Position numbers and translations under genes: made by a program. Below, piece by piece: positions 1 to 10,200 of a stretch of DNA of 64,000 nucleotides. Within the stretch, counting starts at the first letter, position 1. The number at the start of each line of letters is the position of its first letter. Under the pieces are notes generated by a model. It made no database searches. It was not told the DNA's origin and saw only the letters and a program-made list of their open reading frames with translations. Origin of the DNA: Loxodes magnus (lineage: Eukaryota > Ciliophora > Karyorelictea > Loxodida > Loxodidae); the NCBI GenBank assembly GCA_946699065.1, contig CAMPDV010000861.1, positions 62,001 to 126,000 on the forward strand. Reading direction: 5' to 3'.

Positions 1-162
1 TTCCTTTCATTATAATATTGATTAGTGAGTGGTGTGAAATGTGTTTATTGGTGTTAATTATGATGAGAAAACATGTAATTGAAATTGAGTAATTATCAAA
101 TGGGGAAGTTCACAAGTATATTATTTTTGATATTAGTAGTTTCATAGTAGATTCTTTGTAAC
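1..162. repeat. First complete monomer, used as reference for monomer coordinates
   Basis: This copy starts at TTCCTT and ends at TTTGTAAC just before the next TTCCTT at 163. Layout: 1-6 conserved TTCCTT; about 7-20 variable AT-rich linker; 21-97 conserved core beginning ATTAGTGAGTGG; 98-145 variable module; 146-162 conserved tail (TAGTAGATTCTTTGTAAC region). Short palindromes visible in most copies are AATATT (14-19), TTAATTA (54-60), ACATGT (71-76) and, in many copies, TGATCA (61-66) and TACTAGTA (131-138). This copy has TGATGA in place of TGATCA at 61-66 and TATTAGTA in place of TACTAGTA. G is about three times more frequent than C on this strand. Confidence 0.95.
21..97. repeat. Conserved core segment of the monomer (example copy)
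   Basis: Across the window this 77-bp segment changes little. Recurrent alternatives are confined to a few sites: A/T/G at 22-23 (TTAGTGAG, TTTGTGAG, TTGGTGAG, TAAGTGAG); G or T at 41 and 43; TTGGTGTT, TTGGTTTT, TCGGTGTT or TTAGTGTT around 48-55; C or G at 65; AAAGTGAG, AAATTGAG or AAAGTGCG at 82-89. The left part is rich in GTG/TGT, and the middle carries a short A-tract beside ACATGT. By contrast the next 48 bases vary freely. Inference: purifying selection, recent homogenisation or a protein-binding site could each explain the contrast. I do not see a canonical CENP-B box in it. Confidence 0.85.
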
Positions 163-166
163 TTCC
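104..166. repeat. Inverted repeat bracketing the variable module (example copy)
   Basis: GGAAGTT at 104-110 and AACTTCC at 160-166 are perfect reverse complements of 7 bp separated by 49 bases. The pair recurs in nearly every monomer of the window; the right arm straddles the monomer boundary as phased here. Copies carrying the GGAAGTTAATAAG variant (for example near 1562, 5036, 12612) extend the stem to 8 bp with TAACTTCC. The loop holds the most variable part of the monomer and often an 8-bp palindrome TACTAGTA. Some copies break the left arm (GGGAAATTC near 25370, GGGATGTTAATA near 25208, GGAAAAGTTC near 37624). Whether it forms a cruciform or hairpin in vivo is inference. Confidence 0.8.
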
Positions 167-645
167 TTAATATATAATATTGATTAGTGAGTGGTGTGAA
201 ATGTGTTTATTGGTGTTAATTATGATCAGAAAACATGTAATTGAAAGTGAGTAATTATTAATTGGGGAAGTTCAGAAGTATGTTCACTTTGATACTGTAA
301 TTTTAAAGTAGATTCTTTGTAACTTCCTTAATATATAATATTGATTAGTGAGTGGTGTGAAATGTGTTTATTGGTGTTAATTATGATCAGAAAACATGTA
401 ATTGAAAGTGAGTAATTATTAATTGGGGAAGTTCAGAAGTATGTTCACTTTGATACTGTAATTTTAAAGTAGATTCTTTGTAACTTCCTTAATATATAAT
501 ATTGATTAGTGAGTGGTGTGAAATGTGTTTATTGGTGTTAATTATGATCAGAAAACATGTAATTGAAAGTGAGTAATTATTAATTGGGGAAGTTCAGAAG
601 TATGTTCACTTTGATACTGTAATTTTAAAGTAGATTCTTTGTAAC
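163..645. repeat. Run of three identical 161-bp monomers
   Basis: The monomers at 163-323, 324-484 and 485-645 read the same base for base. Each has AATATATAAT in the linker, TGATCA in the core, ATTAATTGG, TTCAGAAG, and the uncommon TGTAATTTTAAAG in place of the usual AGTAGTTTCATAG. Identity over three neighbours is unusual here, where adjacent monomers normally differ at several sites, so this is probably a recent monomer-scale amplification by replication slippage or unequal exchange. Confidence 0.9.
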
Positions 646-1339
646 TTCCTTAATGTATAATATTGATTAGTGAGTGGTGTGAAATGTGTTTATTGGTGTT
701 AATTATGATCAGAAAACATGTAATTGAAAGTGAGTAATTATCAAATGGGGAAGTTCACAAGTATATTATTTTTGATACTAGTAGTTTCATAGTAGATTCT
801 TTGTAACTTCCTTAATATATATAATTAATTAGTGAGTGGTGTGAAATGTGTTTATTGGTGTTAATTATGATGAGAAAACATGTAATTGAAAGTGAGTAAT
901 TATTAATTGGGGAAGTTCACAAGTATATTCACTTTGATACTAGTAGTTTCATAGTAGATTCTTTGTAACTTCCTTAATGTATAATATTGATTAGTGAGTG
1001 GTGTGAAATTTGTTTATTGGTGTTAATTATGATCAGAAAACATGTAATTGAAAGTGAGTAATTATCAAATGGGGAAGTTCAGAAGTATGTTCACTTTAGA
1101 TACTAGAAGTTTTATAGTAGATTCTTTGTAACTTCCTTAATGTATAATATTGATTAGTGAGTGGTGTGAAATTTGTTTATTGGTGTTAATTATGATCAGA
1201 AAACATGTAATTGAAAGTGAGTAATTATCAAATGGGGAAGTTCAGAAGTATGTTCACTTTAGATACTAGAAGTTTCATAGTAGATTCTTTGTAACTTCCT
1301 TAATGTATAATATTGATTAGTGAGTGGTGTGAAATGTGT
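646..1339. repeat. Mosaic monomers, partly repeated further on
   Basis: About four monomers: one with TCAAATGG and TTCACAAG; one with the AATATATATAATTAAT linker and TGATGA; then two with GAAATTTG, TTTAGATACTAG and AGAAGTTT. This order of variants recurs at about 1950-2430 and about 6220-6690, so the block belongs to the same duplicated family as the following segment. No other feature is seen. Confidence 0.75.
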
Positions 1340-3898
1340 TTATTGGTGTTAATTATGATCAGAAAACATGTAATTGAAAGTGAGTAATTATTAATTGGGG
1401 AAGTTCAGAAGTATGTTCACTTTGATACTGTAATTTTAAAGTAGATTCTTTGTAACTTCCTTAATATATAATATTGATTAGTGAGTGGTGTGAAATGTGT
1501 TTATTGGTGTTAATTATGATCAGAAAACATGTAATTGAAAGTGAGTAATTATCAAATGGGGAAGTTAATAAGTATGTTCACTTTGTTACTAGTAGTTTCA
1601 TAGTAGATTCTTTGTAACTTCCTTTCAAGATCATATTGATTAGTGAGTGGTGTGAAATGTGTTTATTGGTGTTAATTATGATCAGAAAACATGTAATTGA
1701 AAGTGAGTAATTATTAATTGGGGAAGTTCAGAAGTATGTTCACTTTGATACTGTAATTTTAAAGTAGATTCTTTGTAACTTCCTTAATGTATAATATTGA
1801 TTAGTGAGTGGTGTGAAATGTGTTTATTGGTGTTAATTATGATCAGAAAACATGTAATTGAAATTGAGTAATTATTAATTGGGGAAGTTCACAAGTATAT
1901 TATTTTTGATACTAGTAGTTTTAGAGTAGATTCTTTGTAACTTCCTTAATGTATATAATTAATTAGTGAGTGGTGTGAAATGTGTTTATTGGTGTTAATT
2001 ATGATCAGAAAACATGTAATTGAAAGTGAGTAATTATCAAATGGGGAAGTTCACAAGTATATTATTTTTGATACTAGTAGTTTCATAGTAGATTCTTTGT
2101 AACTTCCTTAATATATATAATTAATTAGTGAGTGGTGTGAAATGTGTTTATTGGTGTTAATTATGATGAGAAAACATGTAATTGAAAGTGAGTAATTATT
2201 AATTGGGGAAGTTCACAAGTATATTCACTTTTATACTAGTAGTTTCATAGTAGATTCTTTGTAACTTCCTTAATGTATAATATTGATTAGTGAGTGGTGT
2301 GAAATTTGTTTATTGGTGTTAATTATGATCAGAAAACATGTAATTGAAAGTGAGTAATTATCAAATGGGGAAGTTCAGAAGTATGTTCACTTTAGATACT
2401 AGAAGTTTCATAGTAGATTCTTTGTAACTTCCTTAATATATATAATTAATTAGTGAGTGGTGTGAAATTTGTTTATTGGTGTTAATTATGATCAGAAAAC
2501 ATGTAATTGAAAGTGAGTAATTATTAATTGGGGAAGTTCAGAAGTATGTTCACTTTAGATACTAGTAGTTTCATAGTGATTCTTTGTAACTTTAGATACT
2601 AGTGGGGAAGAAGTATATCACTTTTGATACTAGTATAGTAGATTCTTTGTAACTTCCTTAATGTATAATGATGATTAGTGAGTGGTGTGAAATGTGTTTA
2701 TTGGTGTTAATTATGATCAGAAAACATGTAATTAAAAGTGAGTAATTATCAAATGGGGAAGTTCAGAAGTATATTATTTTTTTACTAGTAGTTTTAGAGT
2801 AGATTCTTTGTAACTTCCTTAATGTATAATATTGATTAGTGAGTGGTGTGAAATGTGTTTATTAGTGTTAATTATGATCAGAAAACATGTAATTAAAAGT
2901 GAGTAATTATCAAACAGGGGAAGTTCGGAAGTATGTTCACTTTGATACTGTAATTTTAAAGTAGATTCTTTGTAACTTCCTTAATGTATAATATTGATTT
3001 GTGAGTGGTGTGAAATGTGTTTATTGGTTTTAATTATGATGAGAAAACATGTAATTGAAAGTGAGTAATTATCAAATGGGGAAGTTCACAAGTATATTAT
3101 TTTTGATACTAGTAGTTTTAGAGTAGATTCTTTGTAACTTCCTTAATGTATAATATTGATTAGTGAGTGGTGTGAAATGTTTTTATTGGTGTTAATTATG
3201 ATGAGAAAACATGTAATTGAAAGTGAGTAATTATTAATTCGGGAAGTTCACAAGTATATTCACATTCATACTTGTAGTTTCATAGTAGATTCTTTGTAAC
3301 TTCCTTAATATATATAATTAATTAGTGAGTGGTGTGAAATGTGTTTATTGGTGTTAATTATGATCAGAAAACATGTAATTGAAAGTGCGTAATTATCAAA
3401 TGGGGAAGTTCAAAAGTATATTATTTTTGATATTAGTAGTTTCATAGTAGATTCTTTGTAACTTCGTTAATATATAATATTGATTAGTGAGTGGTGTGAA
3501 ATGTGTTTATTGGTGTTAATTATGATCAGAAAACATGTAATTGAAAGTGCGTAATTATCAAATGGGGAAGTTCAGAAGTATATTATTTTTGATATTAGTA
3601 GTTTCATAGTAGATTCTTTGTAACTTCCTTTCATTATAATATTGATTAGTGAGTGGTGTGAAATGTGTTTATTGGTGTTAATTATGATCAGAAAACATGT
3701 AATTGAAAGTGCGTAATTATCAAATGGGGAAGTTCAGAAGTATATTATTTTTGATATTAGTAGTTTCAGAGTAGATTCTATGTAACTTCCTTTCATTATA
3801 ATATTGATTAGTGAGTGGTGTGAAATGTGTTTATTGGTGTTAATTATGATGAGAAAACATGTAATTGAAAGTGAGTAATTATCAAATGGGGAAGTTCA
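1340..3898. repeat. Duplicated block, copy 1 (about 16 monomers)
   Basis: The order of rare variants matches 5773-8269. Markers shared include the linker TCAAGATCAT (1625 and 6058), the linker ATAATGATGATTAG (2670 and 7041), ATTAAAAGTGAG with TCAAACAGGGG, GAAATGTTTTTATTGG, TTCGGGAAG (3238 and 7609), and the unique change ACTTCGTTAAT (3461 and 7832). The offset is 4433 on the left and 4371 on the right. It differs because copy 1 has one extra monomer near 1787-1948 and lacks about 100 bp at the 2.6-kb scar. Boundaries were set where variants stop matching and are good to roughly a monomer. Confidence 0.85.
2575..2653. repeat. Scar: 62-bp truncated monomer lacking the conserved core
   Basis: After TTTGTAAC at about 2583-2590 the sequence skips TTCCTT, the linker and the entire conserved core. 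It continues with TTTAGATACTAGTGGGGAAG, AAGTATATCACTTTTGATAC and TAGTATAGTAGATTC before returning to register. The preceding tail also lacks one base (TAGTGATTC for TAGTAGATTC). In the second copy of this block the equivalent position (6863-7024) is a full monomer with the rare TTCGGATTTATAT variant, so copy 1 has lost about 100 bp and been scrambled. Either a complex deletion or an assembly or consensus error would give this. Confidence 0.8.
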
Positions 3899-5772
3899 CA
3901 AGTATATTATTTTTGATACTAGTAGTTTCATAGTAGATTCTTTGTAACTTCCTTAATATATATAATTAATTAGTGAGTGGTGTGAAATGTGTTTATTGGT
4001 GTTAATTATGATCAGAAAACATGTAATTGAAAGTGAGTAATTATTAATTGGGGAAGTTCAGAAGTATGTTCACTTTGATACTGTAGTCTGAAAGTAGATT
4101 CTTTGTAACTTCCTTAATGTATAATATTGATTTGTGAGTGGTGTGAAATGTGTTTATTGGTGTTAATTATGATCAGAAAACATGTAATTGAAAGTGAGTA
4201 ATTATTAATTGGGGAAGTTCAGAAGTATGTTCACTTTAGATACTGTAATTTTAAAGTAGATTCTTTGTAACTTCCTTAATGTATAATATTGATTAGTGAG
4301 TGGTGTGAAATGTGTTTATTGGTGTTAATTATGATCAGAAAACATGTAATTGAAAGTGAGTAATTATTAATTGGGGAAGTTAATAAGTATATTCACTTTG
4401 ATACTAGTAGTTTGAAAGTAGATTCTTTGTAACTTCCTTTCAGTATAATATTGATAAGTGAGTGGTGTGAAATGTGTTTATTGGTGTTAATTATGATCAG
4501 AAAACATGTAATTGAAAGTGAGTAATTATCAAATGGGAAGTTCACAAGTATATTATTTTTGATACTAGTAGTTTCATAGTAAATTCTATATAACTTCCTT
4601 AATGTATAATATTGATTAGTGAGTGGTGTGAAATGTGTTTATTGGTGTTAATTATGATGAGAAAACATGTAATTGAAATTGAGTAATTATCAAATGGGGA
4701 AGTTCAAAAGTATATTATTTTTGATATTAGTAGTTTCATAGTAGATTCTTTGTAACTTCCTTAATGTATAATATTGATTAGTGAGTGGTGTGAAATGTGT
4801 TTATTGGTGTTAATTATGATGAGAAAACATGTAATTGAAATTGAGTAATTATTAATTGGGGAAGTTCAAAAGTATATTATTTTTGATATTAGTAGTTTCA
4901 TAGTAGATTCTTTGTAACTTCCTTAATATATAATATTGATTAGTGAGTGGTGTGAAATGTGTTTATTGGTGTTAATTATGATCAGAAAACATGTAATTGA
5001 AAGTGAGTAATTATCAAATGGGGAAGTTAATAAGTATGTTCACTTTGTTACTAGTAGTTTCATAGTAGATTCTTTGTAACTTCCTTTCAAGATCATATTG
5101 ATTAGTGAGTGGTGTGAAATGTGTTTATTGGTGTTAATTATGATCAGTAAACATGTAATTGAAAGTGAGTAATTATTAATTGGGGAAGTTCACAAGTATA
5201 TTATTTTTGATACTAGTAGTTTCATAGTAGATTCTTTGTAACTTCCTTAATGTATAATATTGATTTGTGAGTGGTGTGAAATGTGTTTATTGGTTTTAAT
5301 TATGATCAGAAAACATGTAATTGAAAGTGAGTAATTATTAATTGGGGAAGTTAATAAGTATATTCACTTTGATACTAGTAGTTTCATAGTAGATTCTTTG
5401 TAACTTCCTTAATGTATAATATTGATTAGTGAGTGGTGTGAAATGTGTTTATTGGTGTTAATTATGATCAGAAAACATGTAATTGAAAGTGAGTAATTGA
5501 TAATTGGGGAAGTTCATGAGTATATTCACTTTGTTACTAGTAGTTTCATAGTAGATTCTTTGTAACTTCCTTAATGTATAATATTGATTTGTGAGTGGTG
5601 TGAAATGTGTTTATTGGTGTTAATTATGATCAGAAAACATGTAATTGAAAGTGAGTAATTATCAAATGGGGAAGTTCAGAAGTATATTCACTTTGATACT
5701 AGTAGTTTGAAAGTAGATTCTTTGTAACTTCCTTAATATATATAATTAATTAGTGAGTGGTGTGAAATTTGT
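3899..5772. repeat. Mosaic monomers between the two duplicated blocks
   Basis: About 11-12 monomers without a clear higher-order period. The pair at about 4920-5090 (GGAAGTTAATAAG with TTTGTTACTAG, then linker TCAAGATCAT) repeats the pair at about 1463-1640 and 5896-6070. The monomer at about 5145 has TGATCAGTAAAC, a change otherwise seen only in the 23-mer repeats at about 54.1, 57.8 and 61.5 kb. No gene or inserted element is visible. Confidence 0.75.
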
Positions 5773-8269
5773 TTATTGGTGTTAATTATGATCAGAAAAC
5801 ATGTAATTGAAAGTGAGTAATTATTAATTGGGGAAGTTCAGAAGTATGTTCACTTTGATACTGTAATTTTAAAGTAGATTCTTTGTAACTTCCTTAATAT
5901 ATAATATTGATTAGTGAGTGGTGTGAAATGTGTTTATTGGTGTTAATTATGATCAGAAAACATGTAATTGAAAGTGAGTAATTATCAAATGGGGAAGTTA
6001 ATAAGTATGTTCACTTTGTTACTAGTAGTTTCATAGTAGATTCTTTGTAACTTCCTTTCAAGATCATATTGATTAGTGAGTGGTGTGAAATGTGTTTATT
6101 GGTGTTAATTATGATCAGAAAACATGTAATTGAAAGTGAGTAATTATTAATTGGGGAAGTTCAGAAGTATGTTCACTTTGATACTGTAATTTTAAAGTAG
6201 ATTCTTTGTAACTTCCTTAATGTATAATATTGATTAGTGAGTGGTGTGAAATGTGTTTATTGGTGTTAATTATGATCAGAAAACATGTAATTGAAAGTGA
6301 GTAATTATCAAATGGGGAAGTTCACAAGTATATTATTTTTGATACTAGTAGTTTCATAGTAGATTCTTTGTAACTTCCTTAATATATATAATTAATTAGT
6401 GAGTGGTGTGAAATGTGTTTATTGGTGTTAATTATGATGAGAAAACATGTAATTGAAAGTGAGTAATTATTAATTGGGGAAGTTCACAAGTATATTCACT
6501 TTTATACTAGTAGTTTCATAGTAGATTCTTTGTAACTTCCTTAATGTATAATATTGATTAGTGAGTGGTGTGAAATTTGTTTATTGGTGTTAATTATGAT
6601 CAGAAAACATGTAATTGAAAGTGAGTAATTATCAAATGGGGAAGTTCAGAAGTATGTTCACTTTAGATACTAGAAGTTTCATAGTAGATTCTTTGTAACT
6701 TCCTTAATATATATAATTAATTAGTGAGTGGTGTGAAATTTGTTTATTGGTGTTAATTATGATCAGAAAACATGTAATTGAAAGTGAGTAATTATTAATT
6801 GGGGAAGTTCAGAAGTATGTTCACTTTAGATACTAGTAGTTTCATAGTAGATTCTTTGTAACTTCCTTAATATATAATATTGATTAGTGAGTGGTGTGAA
6901 ATGTGTTTATTGGTGTTAATTATGATCAGAAAACATGTAATTGAAAGTGAGTAATTATTAATTGGGGAAGTTCGGATTTATATAATTTTTGATACTAGTA
7001 GTTTTAAAGTAGATTCTTTGTAACTTCCTTAATGTATAATGATGATTAGTGAGTGGTGTGAAATGTGTTTATTGGTGTTAATTATGATCAGAAAACATGT
7101 AATTAAAAGTGAGTAATTATCAAATGGGGAAGTTCAGAAGTATATTATTTTTTTACTAGTAGTTTTAGAGTAGATTCTTTGTAACTTCCTTAATGTATAA
7201 TATTGATTAGTGAGTGGTGTGAAATGTGTTTATTAGTGTTAATTATGATCAGAAAACATGTAATTAAAAGTGAGTAATTATCAAACAGGGGAAGTTCGGA
7301 AGTATGTTCACTTTGATACTGTAATTTTAAAGTAGATTCTTTGTAACTTCCTTAATGTATAATATTGATTTGTGAGTGGTGTGAAATGTGTTTATTGGTT
7401 TTAATTATGATGAGAAAACATGTAATTGAAAGTGAGTAATTATCAAATGGGGAAGTTCACAAGTATATTATTTTTGATACTAGTAGTTTTAGAGTAGATT
7501 CTTTGTAACTTCCTTAATGTATAATATTGATTAGTGAGTGGTGTGAAATGTTTTTATTGGTGTTAATTATGATGAGAAAACATGTAATTGAAAGTGAGTA
7601 ATTATTAATTCGGGAAGTTCACAAGTATATTCACATTCATACTAGTAGTTTCATAGTAGATTCTTTGTAACTTCCTTAATATATATAATTAATTAGTGAG
7701 TGGTGTGAAATGTGTTTATTGGTGTTAATTATGATCAGAAAACATGTAATTGAAAGTGCGTAATTATCAAATGGGGAAGTTCAAAAGTATATTATTTTTG
7801 ATATTAGTAGTTTCATAGTAGATTCTTTGTAACTTCGTTAATATATAATATTGATTAGTGAGTGGTGTGAAATGTGTTTATTGGTGTTAATTATGATCAG
7901 AAAACATGTAATTGAAAGTGCGTAATTATCAAATGGGGAAGTTCAGAAGTATATTATTTTTGATATTAGTAGTTTCATAGTAGATTCTATGTAACTTCCT
8001 TTCATTATAATATTGATTAGTGAGTGGTGTGAAATGTGTTTATTGGTGTTAATTATGATCAGAAAACATGTAATTGAAAGTGCGTAATTATCAAATGGGG
8101 AAGTTCAGAAGTATATTATTTTTGATATTAGTAGTTTCAGAGTAGATTCTATGTAACTTCCTTTCATTATAATATTGATTAGTGAGTGGTGTGAAATGTG
8201 TTTATTGGTGTTAATTATGATGAGAAAACATGTAATTGAAAGTGAGTAATTATCAAATGGGGAAGTTCA
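5773..8269. repeat. Duplicated block, copy 2 (about 15 monomers)
   Basis: Copy of 1340-3898, complete where copy 1 is scarred. It contains the full monomer at 6863-7024 with TTCGGATTTATAT and a GTTTTAAAG tail. Its right part (from 7609) is also the beginning of the tandem 16-mer that follows, so the same DNA was used in two successive duplications. Matching with copy 1 stops at 3899/8270, where TTCACAAG changes to TTCAGAAG. Confidence 0.85.
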
Positions 8270-10200
8270 GAAGTATATTATTTTTGATATTAGTAGTTTC
8301 ATAGTAGATTCTTTGTAACTTCCTTAATATATAATATTGATTAGTGAGTGGTGTGAAATGTGTTTATTGGTGTTTATTATGATCAGAAAACATGTAATTG
8401 AAAGTGCGTAATTATCAAATGGGGAAGTTCAGAAGTATATTATTTTTGATATTAGTAGTTTCATAGTAGATTCTTTGTAACTTCCTTAATGTATAATATT
8501 GATTAGTGAGTGGTGTGAAATGTGTTTATTGGTGTTAATTATGATCAGAAAACATGTAATTGAAAGTGCGTAATTATCAAATGGGGAAGTTCAAAAGTAT
8601 ATTATTTTTGATATTAGTAGTTTCATAGTAGATTCTTTGTAACTTCCTTAATATATAATATTGATTAGTGAGTGGTGTGAAATGTGTTTATTGGTGTTAA
8701 TTATGATCAGAAAACATGTAATTGAAAGTGAGTAATTATCAAATGGGGAAGTTAATAAGTATGTTCACTTTGTTACTAGTAGTTTGATAGTAGATTCTTT
8801 GTAACTTCCTTTCAAGATCATATTGATTAGTGAGTGGTGTGAAATGTGTTTATTGGTGTTAATTATGATCAGAAAACATGTAATTGAAAGTGAGTAATTA
8901 TTAATTGGGGAAGTTCACAAGTATATTCACTTTTATACTAGTAGTTTCATAGTAGATTCTTTGTAACTTCCTTAATGTATAATATTGATTTGTGAGTGGT
9001 GTGAAATGTGTTTATTGGTGTTAATTATGATCAGAAAACATGTAATTGAAAGTGAGTAATTATCAAATGGGGAAGTTCACAAGTATATTCACATTCATAC
9101 TAGTAGTTTGATAGTAGATTCTATGTAACTTCCTTTCAAGATCATATTGATTAGTGAGTGGTGTGAAATGTGTTTATTGGTGTTAATTATGATGAGAAAA
9201 CATGTAATTGAAAGTGAGTAATTATTAATTGGGGAAGTTCACAAGTATATTATTTTTGATATTAGTAGTTTCATAGTAGATTCTTTGTAACTTCCTTAAT
9301 GTATAATATTGATTAGTGAGTGGTGTGAAATGTGTTTATTGGTGTTAATTATGATCAGAAAACATGTAATTGAAAGTGAGTAATTATTAATTGGGGAAGT
9401 TCACAAGTATATTCACTTTTATACTAGTAGTTTCATAGTAGATTCTTTGTAACTTCCTTAATGTATAATATTGATTTGTGAGTGGTGTGAAATGTGTTTA
9501 TTGGTGTTAATTATGATCAGAAAACATGTAATTGAAAGTGAGTAATTATTAATTGGGGAAGTTCAGAAGTATATTCACATTCATACTAGTAGTTTGATAG
9601 TAGATTCTTTGTAACTTCCTTTCAAGATCATATTGATTAGTGAGTGGTGTGAAATGTGTTTATTGGTGTTAATTATGATGAGAAAACATGTAATTGAAAG
9701 TGAGTAATTATTAATTGGGGAAGTTCACAAGTATATTATTTTTGATACTAGTAGTTTCATAGTAGATTCTTTGTAACTTCCTTAATGTATAATATTGATT
9801 AGTGAGTGGTGTGAAATGTGTTTATTGGTGTTAATTATGATCAGAAAACATGTAATTGAAAGTGAGTAATTATTAATTGGGGAAGTTCAGAAGTATGTTC
9901 ACTTTTATACTAGTAGTTTCATAGTAGATTCTTTGTAACTTCCTTTCAGTATAATATTGATTAGTGAGTGGTGTGAAATGTGTTTATTGGTGTTAATTAT
10001 GATCAGAAAACATGTAATTGAAAGTGAGTAATTATTAATTGGGGAAGTTCAGAAGTATATTCACTTTTATACTAGTAGTTTCATAGTAGATTCTTTGTAA
10101 CTTCCTTTCAGTATAATATTGATTAGTGAGTGGTGTGAAATGTGTTTATCGGTGTTAATTATGATCAGAAAACATGTAATTGAAAGTGAGTAATTATTAA
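7609..10200. repeat. 16-mer higher-order repeat, copy 1 (2592 bp)
   Basis: The unit is 16 monomers long (16 x 162 = 2592). Paired markers at exactly this offset are TTCGGGAAG (7609 and 10201), ACTTCGTTAAT (7832 and 10424), TTGGTGTTTATTATG (about 8371 and 10963) and the TCAAGATCAT linkers. Many monomers carry AAAGTGCGTAATT and TTCAAAAG with TGATATTAG, an assortment that gives this region its own flavour. The duplication is close to error-free, so it is probably recent. Confidence 0.9.

Noticed and set aside
3236..3250. Possible CENP-B box at the TTCGGG variant (also 7609 and 10201) and at TTCGGATTTATAT
   Set aside because: The known box needs TTCG, an A five bases on, and CGGG at fixed spacing. 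Here TTCGGG is followed by AAGTTC and TTCGGATTTATAT lacks the CGGG part, so the essential positions do not match.
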